Source: Berberis thunbergii (lineage: Eukaryota > Streptophyta > Magnoliopsida > Ranunculales > Berberidaceae). From it: a stretch of 64,000 nt of DNA. Made by a program: the position numbers and the translations under genes. Shown one piece after another: positions 35,013-47,400 of the stretch (position 1 is the first letter of the stretch; the number at the start of each line of letters is the position of its first letter). The stretch covers positions 62,001-126,000 of the forward strand of contig QNQO01000520.1 in NCBI GenBank assembly GCA_003290165.1, given 5' to 3'. The notes under the pieces are model-generated. The model was not told the origin of the DNA, made no database searches, and saw only the letters and a program-made list of their open reading frames with translations.

Positions 35013-35026
35013 TTAAAATTATACAC
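35013..35026 (-). promoter_or_regulatory. Possible TATA region of HSFB4
   Basis: The minus strand reads TGTGTATAATTTTA about 280 bp upstream of the ATG. It is the best TATA-like word between the leader repeats and the upstream AT-rich DNA. Support is weak and no heat shock element could be assigned with confidence. Confidence 0.3.
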
Positions 35027-35679
35027 AAATGAAGGGAAGGGACTTGTTTTGTGTTTCTGTCTATTTTTGTGTATTTCATGTGCTATGGGGCTTCTGTATT
35101 TCTGACCCTGCTTCCAAGTTTCCATTTCTTTTGGTTTTTTCTTTTACTACTAACTTTGTTTCTTTAACTTCTTCTATTTCTTTTCTTTTTTTTCCCTTCC
35201 TTTCCAAAAAAAAAAAATCTTGGTGGGTGTTTTTTGCACCCATTTCATAGGTTCGTTTGTGAAAAATCTAATTCCATATCAAATAACCTTTCTCAGTATA
35301 CTTTGCATGAAGTCTGGCTTGGTCAACAGGATAAAGATGTCACACTATCAAGTTTCTAGCAAGATTGTGATTTTCAATTAAGTAGGAATTGGAAAGTCAT
35401 CTTCATGGCATTTCTCTATTCCTTTTTAATTTCCTAGTATCTAATCCCATTTCATTCCTTCCTTTTTTAATAAAGTTTGACTCTATGCAAACAAACACAA
35501 CCTTAGTTGCATATGAAATAACTTAGAGAAAAAAGTCGTACAAATTGTTTAATTTTATAAAAAAAAGTTTAAGAAATAAAATTATAATAACACGTGATGG
35601 AAATTTTTAACAAACTAAATTACTTTAGCAAATAGGCAATTACTTTAGATATTACTCTGACAATCAAACATCATATGTA

Positions 35680-36681
35680 ATGGTGGACCTACTAAGGGGG
35701 CAAACTCCCCCCAACTTTCAAAACATTTTTAATATATATCTAGCCTCACAGAAAATTGAAAGTTGGAAGTTAATATATAATGTATAATAACAATATGAAA
35801 ATTGTTTATTTAATTATTTATACATGTATTTGGTGCACTAGTTGGAAGTTTTTCATTTTTACTAATCGACCCAAATTCAATCCTCTTATAGCATAAGCTA
35901 TTCTCCACTCATTGTTACTCACCCCAATTTTTTTTCTTTTCAATGCAATTTTATTAGTATTTGCAAACACTAAAAAATTATTTAGTTTAGTAAAAACTTG
36001 TTTTCGGCGTATGACCTTTTGACAATTTTTATTTATGTCACTTTGACTTACCCCTAATTTTTTATTTTCGATGCAATTTTATATGTAGTTGCACACATTT
36101 AAAAAAAAAAATTGTTTTGTTCACAAGTTATAAAACCTCCAACAAAAAATATATATGAAATTAAAATCTAAAATAATACTATACAATTCATTGAAAATAT
36201 ATACTATTAGCCAACTCATACAAATTTGAAGCTCATAAAAACCATTTTTCTATGAAATTGTATTAGGATCTTATTATGTTTGTAAATTTCAAATATTTTT
36301 GGCTTCAACATACATACTTATCTTAATTATTTTGTGATTTTATTCATTTATTCTAGTTATTATGCTCATTTGTCTTTGTTGAGGTTATTGATGTTGTGAC
36401 CTTATTTTTATTTTTTTTGAAAGGCAAGCAGGGTTTTTATAGGGTCCCAGAACCCATAAAGATGCAGCTAGCTGGGTTTGAACCCATGACCTAGTGGTAC
36501 CATCCGCCAAGCTCTAACCGTTGAGCTGTCATGTCATTAGCTTGTGATCTTATTTTGACTTAAAATTGGACCATACTGGATTCAATTTAATAAATGTTTA
36601 ATATACTTTTGGTAGATATATTTTCTTAATTAATTATTAGCTTGGGTAGGGAAAACAAATTTGGCTCCACCCCTAATAACT
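35680..36681. mobile_element. Possible decayed hAT-like element
   Basis: The left end GGTGGACCTACTAAGGGGGC and the right end TTTGGCTCCACCCCTAAT resemble the common plant ends built on GGCGGA and GGCTCCGCC. TAAT occurs just outside both. Inside, two related words (TTCAATGCAATTTTATTAG at 35939 and TTCGATGCAATTTTATATG at 36067) suggest an internal duplication. No transposase is readable. Confidence 0.35.
36409..36541 (-). mobile_element. tRNA-derived SINE
   Basis: On the minus strand: AGCTCAACGGTTAGAGCTT (A-box region), GGGTTCAAACC (perfect B-box) and a poly-A end. The 15-bp duplication TTGTGAYCTTATTTT is found at 36394-36408 and 36542-36556 with one mismatch. It sits inside the decayed hAT-like sequence. 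Confidence 0.88.
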
Positions 36682-37706
36682 ATTATTATCAACTAATAAC
36701 TATTTACCATTTTACCCCATCTTCCCCTGACACCACTGATCATATGCCTATTGATGAATGTTGCACCTTCATTGGGAAATTAAATGAAAACGTCAATTCA
36801 TTTATTATTATTAATTTTTTATTTTTTTTACTTTGACTCTATTTCTAGCATAATTTGCTCTCAGCAATCTACAATCTAATTTGATACTTTAATTTTATTT
36901 TATTTTTCTAATATTGGTAATACAATATTGTAGGATTTGTTTTCACAAGTGTTGGCTGTTTGACTTAATTTGGAGAGATTTGGAAAAGAAGTCTTAACAC
37001 ATCACTCATTGAGAAATGGGATCTAGGACATAAAATCGTTGGAATCTTGAATCTCTGTTAGGCTATAATTGGATCAGATTTGCAATTGAATCTAATGTAC
37101 AAATTCTCAAGATGAAGAATCATATCTGAACATAAAACAAGAATTGGAGGAGTTTCACTCTCCATTGCCTCTCCTTTTGGCTTGCCTTGATGATTCTCGA
37201 AATTTATTGAAAAAAAAAACTGCAAATGTCTTACATGGGCGGCACTTTTACCACTTGTTCTTCTCTCCAACACTCTCAAACAATCATATTGCTGCAACAA
37301 AAGCAGCGCATAACCTTGTCTCGCCTACCTCTCGTATGCCCTAATGAGAACAAGAGATTCTACATCGTGGATAAATCAAATAATTGAGATAAAGGATATT
37401 GTCAATGCTATACAGTTGCATCATACAAAAAACCCCACCTCCCCCATATACGTTGTACTTGGCATTGTATATATATATTTGAAATATGATTCTTCAATCT
37501 CAAGATTTTTATGTTGGAATCTCACATAAGTCTTATTATCTGATATATTGTCTTGAAATATAGCTACCTTATTTGCAGTTGAAACAAGTGTAGAACTTAG
37601 AGTGGAAAAGGACTAGTGTGATGGAGTTTTGAACTCTCCCTCACGATATATAGCTTAATGTAACTTGTGCTCAGAAGCCTTTATGACATTATAAACATCA
37701 CACTCT

Positions 37707-38422
37707 TGTATGTTTATCCTCGAAACACGCCCGAACCTAATTGATACTTGCAAGTAAAGTAAGAGTCTAGCAATTAGTAACAGTAAATAGACAAGATATA
37801 CGTGGTTCGGCAATGTGCCTACATCCACGGGACAACGACGCGCTTCTTTATTATGAAAGAGTAATCTGAGAAGTACAAACTCTTGAGAACAGTTTCCAGT
37901 TCTCTCAACTCTCAATCTGAAAGTAATCCGTTATACTCACGGATTGTACCGTTCTTCCCTACACTTTCGATACAAAGAAAAATCAGCAGATTTTCTTCAG
38001 TTTTCTGTCTTGGTAATACTCAAACCTTACCTTGAAAACTGTGATCAATGACTGCGAATAAACTCCTGTTTTCTGTCAATAAAAACAGCCCCAATATTCT
38101 GTTTTCTCTCGATAAAAACCAGCCCCAATACCCTGTTTTCTGCCTCAGAAAATATAATCAATAATCCCTGGAATAGGCTGATATTTATAGCAATCATTGC
38201 TTCCTATTTTGAGTCCTAATAGGACCTGAAAACCCATCTGTGTCCTTGTTTGAATACAAAAGAAAACATGTACGCCTGATCTGTATCTGACTTCTGAATA
38301 AGAATAGAAATCCCTATAGAATAGGGATCCTATTTTATAAGATATGTATTCTGTCACATATATAGCAATCCTATTCCATTTCAAACTCTACGGATTGAAA
38401 TTGTGAGCCACGAAATCCCACA
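37707..38422 (-). repeat. Copia 3' LTR
   Basis: 716 bp, TGTATGTTTATCC to AAATCCCACA. The purine-rich tract GCCGAGGTGGAGAT on the minus strand just outside (from 38423) is the polypurine tract. Confidence 0.92.
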
Positions 38423-38582
38423 ATCTCCACCTCGGCGAACAATTTCAGGACACACCTCCATCAGCTCCATCAGCTCATACATCTCCACCATGGCATGAAA
38501 TCCCCAGCCAAGGTAACCTGCTCGTCGTCATCTTCTCGGCCTAAAGGCCGTCCACCCCTAAGGGCCATGCCCCCGTGGGGCA

Positions 38583-41500
38583 TCAACACTGAGAGAGTCT
38601 GATCAAGTTGAGACAGTGCTCCAACTTGACCCTGGGTACTACCTTCGTCAACATATCAGCTGCATTCTCCTTTGTATCAACTTTCTCTAGTATCACAACT
38701 CTGTCCTCGATGATATCTCTGATAAAGTGAAACCTGACATCAATATGCTTGGTCCTCGCATGATGAACCTGATTTTTTGCCAAATGGATGGCACTCTGAC
38801 TATCACAAAGAATTGTAATATCCCTCTGAGTAACACCCAAATCTTTAACCAGACCTCGAAGCCATATAGCCTCTTTCACTGCCATATACTCTGCCTCTGT
38901 AGTAGACAACGCAACAACTAACTGTAACATGGACCGCCAAGATATAGGACCCCCTGCCAATTTAAAACAGTAACCTGTAGTAGACCGACGCCTGTCCAAA
39001 TCTCCTGCATAATCTGAGTCAACATAACCTGTCACAGCTGAAACTGACGATCTCTCATAGACCAAACCAACATCCAACGTGCCTCGAAGATACCTCAAAA
39101 TCCACTTGACTGCCTGCCAATGGGTTTTGCCTGGATTAGCCATGTTCCGACTAACCAAACTCACTGCGTGTGCAATGTCGGGGCGTGTGCAAATCATGGC
39201 ATACATCAAGCTGCCAACCGCACTAGCATAAAGAATCTGTGACATGTATTCCTTCTCTGCTACAGTAGTAGGGGACTGCAAACCAGAGAGCCTGAAGTGA
39301 GCTGCCAAGGGAGTACTGACCGACTTGGCCCTATCCATGCCAAATCTACTGACTACCTTCTCAAGATATTGCCTCTGCAACAAAGACAATCTACCAAGCT
39401 TCCTGTCCCTCACTATCTCCATCCCGAGTATCCTCTTCGCTGGACCCAAATCCTTCATCTCAAATTCATTGCTCAACTGAACCTTTAGCAACTCTATCTC
39501 ACGCTTACTCCTAGCAGGAATAAGCATATCATCCACGTAAAGCAATAAATAGATGTAGGAACCATCTCGAAGCCTCCTGAAATAAACACAATGATCATAC
39601 TGACTTCGTGCGTACTTTTGCTTCAACATAAAAGTATCAAACCTCAAGTACCACTGACGAGAAGACTGTTTCAACCCGTATAAAGACTTTTTTAGTTTGC
39701 ATACCCTGTTTTCCTTTCCAGCAATAGCATATCCATCTGGCTGAATCATGTAAATATCCTCTTCCAGATCACCGTGCAAGAAAGCAGTCTTGACATTTAG
39801 TTGCTTGAGCTCTAAGTCATACTGCGCCACCATAGCTAATAGGACACGGATAGAAGTGTGCTTAACCACCGGAGAGAAAACCTCGTTATAATCCACACTT
39901 TCTGTTTGTGCAAATCCTTTTGCTACCAATCTTGCCTTGAATCTTACACCTGCAGAATTCCCTTTGAAATCTGGAATGTCGTCTTTCAGAGTGTACACCC
40001 ACTTGCATCCTATCGCCCGTTTCCCCTTTGGAAGTGTCACCAGCTCCCATGTATGATTTTTGTGAAGAGGCTGTATCTCCGCATCCATAGCCACCTTCCA
40101 CTCATCCATATGCGAGCTTTTACAAGCTTGCTTATACGTAGTAGGTGCATCATCATACTCTCCGAAAACTGAAAAAACATTGGCTGCCATTTCCTCAAAT
40201 CCATATCTGATGGGTGCTCTAGTATTCCGACGCTCTCTCTGTGCTGCCAAAGACGGCTGACAAACCTGCTGCTCATGCTCATGTTGTACCTGTGGCTCCT
40301 CAACAGGAACCTCCTCATCTGCAATAACCTCTGGATCACCCTGTACTGTATCATGAATCCCATCATCATTACCATGACCTGAATTCGAAAAACTATCCTG
40401 TGTACCAGACCTAGGAGTTCCAAGCTTCACCTGCAGAAAATCATCCTCATCATCAAAGCTATCACCTCTCCATACCGGAGATCCATCCTTGCATCTCTCA
40501 CACTTAGGTCTTAAGAGTGCCTCCTCATGGAACTTTACATCTCTAGAAATCTCCCACTTGCCCGTTTCAGAGCACCACAATTTGTAGCCTTTGACTGAAC
40601 CTGGATAACCAAGGAATATAGCCTTCCTTGCCCTTACCCCCAGCTTATCATCCTTCACATGAAAATAAGCAGGACAACCAAAAATTTTCAGATGTGAATA
40701 ATCCGTAGAAGTACCAGACCATACCTCTATAGGAGTTTTGAATTCAATCGCTGATGATGGAGACCTGTTTATGAGATAACACACCGTAGATACGGCTTCA
40801 GCCTACCATATCTTGCCTAATCCTGCATTAGACAACATGCACCGTGTTCTCTCTAGAACTGTGCGGTTCATCCTTTCCGCCACTCCGTTCTGTTGTGGTG
40901 TCTTCTTCACTGTGAAATGCCTACGAATGCCATGCTCCTGACAATACTCCTTCAAGGGGTCTTCAGTGTGCTCTCCACCATTGTTGGATCTGACCACCTT
41001 GATAACTCTGCCAGTCTGCTTCTCTACCATCGCCCTCCATTTCTTGAAGATGTCAGTGACTTCATTCTTTAATTTCATGGTGTAAATCCATACTCTCCGG
41101 CTGAAGTCATCAACAAAACTGACGAACCACCTAGAACCACCTTTGGACACTGTCCTGGATGGGCCCCAAACATCCGTGTGAATGTAATCCACAATACCCG
41201 CAGTAGTATGCTCCGCTGAACCAAAACTAGCTCGAGTCTGCTTCCCGAAGATGCAGTGCTCACAAAAGTCCAACTTCCCAAGCTTTTCACTGCCAAGCAA
41301 GCCTCGCTTGCTCAATGCTTTCAACCCTGCCTCACCCACATGCCCTAAGCACATGTGCCATAACTGAGTCTGGGCTACGCTCTTCTCATCAAGAACCTCT
41401 GAGACCATAGCTCCACCTTCAACTGCGTCTCCTTGAAGATAATACAAATTTCCATGTCTAACTGACGTAAGCATTACTCTGTCACCATTGTAGACACAAC

Positions 41501-41972
41501 ACATGCCATTCTCACCAACAAATTTGAAGCCTTGAGCCTCAAGCGCACCAAGAGAAATCAGACCTTTCGAAAGATCCGGTACATGACGAACCTCTGTGAG
41601 CTTCCTAATTGAACCATCTGCCAAACTGAAATGAACTGTGCCAACACCTCTAGTCTTGCATACTCTGGAGTCTCCCATATAAACTGATCCACCCTTCACC
41701 TCACGGTAACTAGTAAACCACTCTCTAATAGGACACATATGAAAAGATGCACCGGTATCAAGCACCCATCCTCCATACAGATAATCACCATTATCTGCCA
41801 TAAGAGCCTCTGCCAGATCTCCTGTAATCCTGATATCCACATCATCATGTATAGATCCAACCAGATTCGACTCGCCATTTTTCTCTTCCCTGTTGCCATT
41901 ATCCTTCCTAGTAGGACAATCCCTTTTGAAATGACCCTTCTTGTGACAAGTATAACACTCAACCTTTGACAT
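38583..41972 (-). pseudogene. Copia pol: zinc knuckle, protease, integrase, RT, RNase H
   Basis: Two long frames, 41972-40803 (389 codons) and 40784-38583 (733 codons), separated by a TAG stop between LGKIW and AEAVSTVCYLINRSP. The first has the knuckle CYTCHKKGHFKRDC, protease WVLDTGASFHMCP, integrase HTDVWGPS and VAERMNRTVLERTR. The second catalytic Asp of integrase is Asn (VVRSNNGGE instead of the usual SDNGGE). The second frame has RT with LLYVDDMLIPA intact and RNase H GYVDSDYAGDLDRRRSTTGY, TTEAEYMA and the usual KHIDVRFHFI near the end. The stop looks like an added codon, since the family normally reads W directly into AEAV. Confidence 0.93.
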
Positions 41973-41989
41973 GTCTCTTCCGCGAGACT

Positions 41990-42694
41990 GTGAGCGGCCT
42001 CTATTCTTCGACCATTGCCTTGCCTGTTATTGCCCTTGTTATTACCCTGATTCCGGCCTCTGACCATAAGACCATGAACTTGTGCATCATCAGCCATATC
42101 CTTCTTGTGAGCAGCTTTCGTAAGCACCACAGAAACCACATCTGTATAAACTAAACTTCTTGTCTTATTGGTGACCAACGTGTCGACCAATACTTCCCAC
42201 TCAGGTAATAAAGAAGTCAATAACAACAAAGATTTGACATTATCATCATAGTTTGCACCTAAACCGATGCAATATGAAAATAAACACTCAAATTCAGTAA
42301 CATGATCGGTCATGAGTTTACCTGGTTCAATCTTGAATGTGAAGAGCTTTTTCTGAAGGTATAGTAAACTCATCTTATCCTTCCTGAGGTAGGTATTCAT
42401 CAACTTATCCCAAATTGACTTTGTCGTCTTTTCATCACGGTAATTATACGCAACTCCCGTATCGAGACATAGCCGAATAGTACTACATGCCTTCCTATCC
42501 ATTGCCTTGAACTTATTTGCATCCCAACCAGTTGGTTTCACATCTGGTTCACCTTCTAACGTGTCTGCCAGATCATTGTTAATCAGTATATCCATCACCG
42601 TTGTCTGCCAACTGCTAAAATTGTTCCTTCCATTGAATCGAAGAACATCGAATCCATGAACCTTTGCGTAGACTTCGCTTTTCCTTTCTGACAT
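41990..42694 (-). pseudogene. Copia gag, frameshifted at the 3' end
   Basis: The ATG at 42694 gives MSERKSEVYAK. The usual copia gag blocks follow: FNGRNNFSSWQTTVMDILIN, WDKLMNTYLRKDKMSLLYLQ and SLLPEWEVLVDTLVTNKT. It runs into a Gly/Asn/Arg-rich linker (RGRNQGNNKGNNRQGNGRR) and then shifts by one base near 42000, so the knuckle is now in another frame. The open frame extends upstream of the ATG through the leader, only about 30 bp from the primer site. Confidence 0.9.
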
Positions 42695-42742
42695 ATCGTC
42701 AAACCTTGTAGACACCAACCCTGGAGCTCTGATACCACTTGT

Positions 42743-43459
42743 TGTATGTTTATCCTCGAAACACGCCCGAACCTAATTGGTACTTGCAAGTAAAAGTAAG
42801 AGTCTAGCAATTAGTAACAGTAAATAGACAAGATATACGTGGTTCGGCAATGTGCCTACATCCACGGGACAACGATGCGCTTCTTTATTATGAAAGAGTA
42901 ATCTGAGAAGTACAAACTCTTGAGAACAGTTTCCAGTTCTCTCAACTCTCAATCTGAAAGTAATCTGTTATACTCACGGATTGTACCGTTCTTCCCTACA
43001 CTTTCGATACAAAGAAAAATCAGCAGATTCTCTTCAGTTTTCTGCCTTGGTAATACTCAAACCTTACCTTGAAAACTGTGATCAATGGCTGCGAATAAAC
43101 TCCTGTTTTCTGTCAATAAAAACAGCCCCAATATTTTATTTTCTCTCGATAAAAACCAGCCCCAATACCCTGTTTTCTGCCTCAGAAAATACAATCAATA
43201 ATCCCTGGAATAGGCTGATATTTATAGCAATCATTGCTTCCTATTTTGAGTCCTAATAGGACCTGAAAACTCATATGTGTCCTTGTTTGAATACAAAAGA
43301 AAACTTGTACGCCTGATCTGTATCTGATTTCTGAATAAGAATAGAAATCCCTGTAGAATAGGGATCCTATTTTATAAGATCTGTATTCTGTCACATATAT
43401 AACAATCCTATTCCATTTCAAACTCTACGGATTGAAATTGTGAGCCACGAAATCCCACA
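42743..43459 (-). repeat. Copia 5' LTR with promoter
   Basis: 717 bp. The minus strand has CTATAAATAT at 43218-43227 (and at 38181-38190 in the other LTR), a good TATA box about 235 bp into the LTR. Confidence 0.9.
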
Positions 43460-43464
43460 CACAC

Positions 43465-45778
43465 AAGTAAAATTAGGATACAAACGGCTTGTTCTCTGAC
43501 TCTCCCATGTAAATTCTACGTTATTGGCTTTCTTAAAGGTTTCTCAAACATTAGAGTTTTTGTTCTGAACGCATCCTGCATTGAGTTTGTGTCCTTTCCA
43601 CAATTACAACAAATTTTGGATGTGAATCGATGGAACCATCTATATTATTGATATGAAAATTTTTCCTTTAATTAATAATTATATCATTTAAAAATACATG
43701 ATGAGTGAAAAATTAAGTACAAGATGGATGCTACATGAATTTGGTTTCAAATTCCTAAATTTATTTATTACAAGTACAAGTTATCGATGCTCTTAAAATT
43801 CAGTCCTTCTAGGCGTCGAGGAAAAGGCCAAGGGGTGGGTATTACCACTCATTTTTTTTTTCACGCATCTCGAGGAAAATGAGCGATCACACTCGTTTCT
43901 TCGCCCATTTAGAATTTTCCTTTCAAATTCAGAAGATGGAAAAGACTAATTGATTTGATGAATTAGTTGGATGTGATGAGTCTGATAGATATATGTTAAT
44001 TGTAAAAACTACATGAGCCGTACCTAAAATTTAAGAACAAATTGAAGTTAAAGTTAATATAACTTGCTAGGTGCCCTGCTAGGCAGATAAAGTTACTTAG
44101 CTACTGCAACTTTTTTGGTCGAAGAGAGAGCTGTTAATCAATTGAATTGGCTTTTAGGATTTTAGGCTTGGAAGGTGCGGTAGTTCATGATTATGATTTG
44201 GCCGCAATATTTGAACACCTAAAGCTCACTTCCATCAAACTAACCTTAAAAGAAGAAAGAAAATTTGTCATACTTCCTAGTACATTCTAACTGACAGCCA
44301 TTTCTAAAAGAATCTTGTCATAGAGCAATTTTTTTTTGGAGAATAATCATTCTAGTTTAGCCAGAGTAACTTTTAAAATTAGGTTATAGATATCCTAGCT
44401 GCTAGTGATGCAAATGGGTGTTCACTTCTTCAATAGAGATGTCGATTTGGCCAACAATTCATGGATCATTCATATGTTACGATGGACGGACACGAGTAGT
44501 GCTTATGTTTGGAATGGAATTGTATGTGAGATATATATGAGCTTTGCTAGGGTCGAGGGAAATGAGCGAGGAGTGGGTGTAACCACCCATCCTCCTCGAG
44601 ATGAGCACATCGCCTTGGATATGCATGCTGGCGCTCATTTTGAGGAGGATGAGTGGTTACACCCATCCCTCAGCTCCCTTTTCCTCGACTCCTAGAATTT
44701 TCGGATATATATATATATGTTGTAGGAACTGTGATAGCAATATACTATTTAGGTGACGCATATCACCCATTTTTACAAATTTATTATGAAATTTGAGCTT
44801 GTTCATAAAGGTAATATTGTATCCCATTTTACAGATTTGCAACTTGTATGCTTTTGTAGCTAGGTCAATTTTTGTAAGAAATCAGTTGTTATAAGTTGGT
44901 CCCAAAGGCAGCTTATCCAACGTGTGGTAGCAGGGCTGAGAGTTTGCTTCCTATGCCATGGTGAGTTTCTCTCTCAATTTTTTTTTTATTATTCCTGACC
45001 TCCATAAGTAACTAACGTAGAAGAGAGACCATTAATTGTCCCATATATACTTCCATTCTAAGTTAACCTAGTGTTCTGGAACATAAATTGGCCACTCAAA
45101 CCTTACGGGAACTATGCAATTAAAAATTCTTATAGGTTGGGACTTCCTACCCTTTGTCTTTTCTTGTTTTCTTCACCTTTCAAATATTTTATATAATCTA
45201 CTTTTCAGAATTTTCATTAAGATAAACAATACATGCCAAGGGATATTTGTATTCATCTAATCTCCCTCAAAACCACTATTTAATTAACATACTAAATAAC
45301 AAGATGTTAGCGGTCCCATAACATGTTGATTAAGTCGAGTGTGGTTTCACTTCAAACGAGCTTTCTCTTTTGGTTTTGTAAATTTCCCTCATCAACTTTA
45401 TTGTTTAATCCCCACGCAAACAACACTCATCACTCTCACTCACTCCCCACTTTGGAATCTCTCTTTCTTCCTTCCATCATCATTTTCTTCTATCTCACGT
45501 CTATTTAGAATATAAAATAACAAAGATAACATAAAACTACATGTGATGAAATTTTAAAGCCTGTTTTCATGACTTTCTGTTCTCTCCTCCTTTTTCTCTT
45601 CTTCTTCTACACCTTCTTTCCTTTCTTCTCGTATTATGTCATAATATTCCAAACTCCCATATAAGCTCTACTTTTATCATCATAGTTTTTTTTTCTTTTT
45701 TCTTTAAGCGACTTCATTCAACCAAACTAAGAAATATTACATTGTTGCCTGAGTGGCTGTTTGGATTAATGCTAGAAG
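43465..45778. other. Intergenic stretch with two related foldback repeats
   Basis: No gene is recognised. Two members of one foldback family sit at 43809-43912 (degenerate) and 44547-44694. The rest is AT-rich, with pyrimidine-rich text at 45380-45700 but no convincing coding frame. Confidence 0.5.
44547..44694. mobile_element. Foldback MITE, 148 bp
   Basis: Arms of about 55 bp pair across a short loop: left GGGTGTAACCACCCATCCTC, right GATGAGTGGTTACACCCATC. Outer ends are CTAGGGTCGAGGG and CCTCGACTCCTAG. A diverged relative at 43809-43912 starts CTAGGCGTCGAGG. The left inverted arm could give hairpin RNA if transcribed. Confidence 0.75.
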
Positions 45779-45879
45779 GTGCTAGAAGGTGGAAAATCGC
45801 CTAGATTAATGCCTGAGTGGCTGTCTGGGCGGTTCTGGGTGGGTCTGGGTGGGTTTGGGCGGGGTCTAGGTGGTCTGGG

Positions 45880-45917
<38 letters not shown>

Positions 45918-46434
45918 AGGTTGATTGTATTCTTATTTTATTTTTCTTTCCTATTTTTTAGAAATAAACTATTTAATTATTTTTTTAGAAAATCTCGGGA
46001 ATGGGCTTTGATGATAATAATGATGATATGTCTAAATGTAGCGAAGGATGATTACTTAATGGAATTCTCAAAGGATCTGCCGGTACCAATTTTACTAATG
46101 TAGATTTTATCAAACATAACTGAGGTTATTCATGCAATTTGAAGAAAAATAAAAGAGTACACAAATTCAAATTTATATAAAGTACCCATCATGACCAACT
46201 TCAGTCATTTGAGTTTTAATAAATTTTGTTCACGATTGTTAATTTTTCATGTTTTTAAATTTTGCATATATATATTGACATTAAATTGGATGTAATTGAT
46301 AAGGTATTATGCTTAACTTTTGTAAATTATTAAAGTTATAATACAAAACCTAAGACCGCCTAGGCCCCTGGGCGCTAGGCACCTGCTCGCCGCCCGCCCA
46401 GCGCCTAGCGATTTTTAGAACACTGGTACCGACA
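45779..46434. mobile_element. DNA transposon remnant with GC-rich ends
   Basis: The right end reads GCGCCTAGCGATTTTTAGAA followed by CACTGG, and the left has GGAAAATCGCCTAG near 45789, so the ends are roughly inverted. Both ends are rich in GGGCGG and CCTAGGC words, while the centre is AT-rich with a 31-base T run at about 45884-45914. It cuts into the LINE fragment at about 46434. No transposase is visible. Confidence 0.5.
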
Positions 46435-47400
46435 TAGCTAAATTATGTGCATTCGAGTTAAGTTTTCGATTAATAAAGTTACAGTACCATAAGTTCTTAA
46501 TAGAAAACAAACAACGAATATTACTGATAATAGGACGCCACACCCAGCGTGTGGCCAAAAGAGAGTGTTGAAGATCCTGCTTCAAAATAGAATTAAGCAC
46601 ACCTGAATCTCCTAGGAGTAGACTTGATCTCCACTGTTTTGCCAGTATCAACATAAGTGATGCCTTTGCTGCAAGACACTCGCCCATGGTGCTATCTAGG
46701 ATTTTCCCAGCAATCAGACTAGCAACTGTCGCTAAAACATCCCTCTGTAAGTTGGCCGCAAAAATACTCATCGTATCCTGGTGTAGATCAAGAAAGAAAC
46801 TGACATCATAAGAGACTATAATCATAACTAGGTGTAGGGGGTTGGGGAAAAAAAAGATGTGATTGCTTGTGCAATGGATAGAGTAAGTTCCGGCACAAAG
46901 TATTTGTTCCTGTATAAGGTAAACGCGAGTAGTTCCTTCTCTGGTGAGTGGTCCATAGAAGGGAGGAATAGTAGTATCAGTCTGAGAGTGGAAATGGGAA
47001 GCCTTGTATGTCTTAGCCAAAGTGTCATGAAACAAGGTACTATCCTCAGGGGAGACTGTCTTGTTGGAGAACCATTGATGATACCAAGTCTGCCAGGAAT
47101 GGTGAAATTGTCTTAAGAATTTGTTTGGACAAAACTTGATATTCTTGAAGATACATTCATTACGGGTTCGCCAAATGGTTTGCATGAACATGACAAATTC
47201 TGATAGCAATTGATCTTTATCAATCAATCTAGTTTTAGCAGCGTTTCACATGACGTTGAAAAAATAGGGGGGAGGGATGTTGAAATTCTGAAGCCAGCCA
47301 GTTTATTGGAATAGATAAAATCCTCCAAAGTGTGTGTGACCGGGCATTGGAAGAAAATGTGAGAAGTGTTGGCTCAGCTTAACATGATTGCTATCTTGGC
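46435..47400 (-). pseudogene. LINE (non-LTR retrotransposon) ORF2 3' fragment
   Basis: The minus strand has a zinc-binding RT tail (about 47400-47230: FSSNARSHTLWRILSIPINW), then TIWRTRNECIFKNIKF, a typical plant LINE linker. An RNase H-like end follows with SLMLILAKQWRSSLLLGDSG, TRWVWRPIISNIRCLFS and NSNAHNLAMS. The frame 47227-46415 is open for 270 codons but its last residues come from the adjoining transposon, which has replaced the natural end. Upstream RT and endonuclease domains are absent. Confidence 0.75.

Larger units (their letters stand above)
35030..37698. other. Intergenic stretch upstream of HSFB4
   Basis: No gene is recognised. The left part should include upstream regulatory DNA of HSFB4. 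From about 35680 it contains a decayed hAT-like sequence with a SINE in it. 36690-37698 is AT-rich with short, unconvincing open frames, and ends at the copia insertion. Confidence 0.5.
37707..43459 (-). mobile_element. Ty1/copia retrotransposon (Tork/Tnt1-like), full length
   Basis: LTRs 37707-38422 and 42743-43459 bound a gag-pol read on the minus strand in copia order (gag, PR, INT, RT, RNase H). By hand alignment the LTRs differ at 16 substitutions and 1 indel in about 716 bp (97.8 percent identity). A perfect initiator-Met primer site TGGTATCAGAGC (minus strand, 42726-42737) lies beside the 5' LTR. CACAC follows the right LTR (43460-43464) and also occurs three bases before the left LTR (37699-37703), a likely duplication with three extra bases. 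It is disabled by a frameshift, an in-frame stop and an integrase active-site change. Confidence 0.93.

Noticed and set aside
36409..36541. A functional tRNA gene
   Set aside because: The A and B boxes are tRNA-like, but the stretch continues into a non-tRNA body and poly-A end with target duplications, so it is a SINE.
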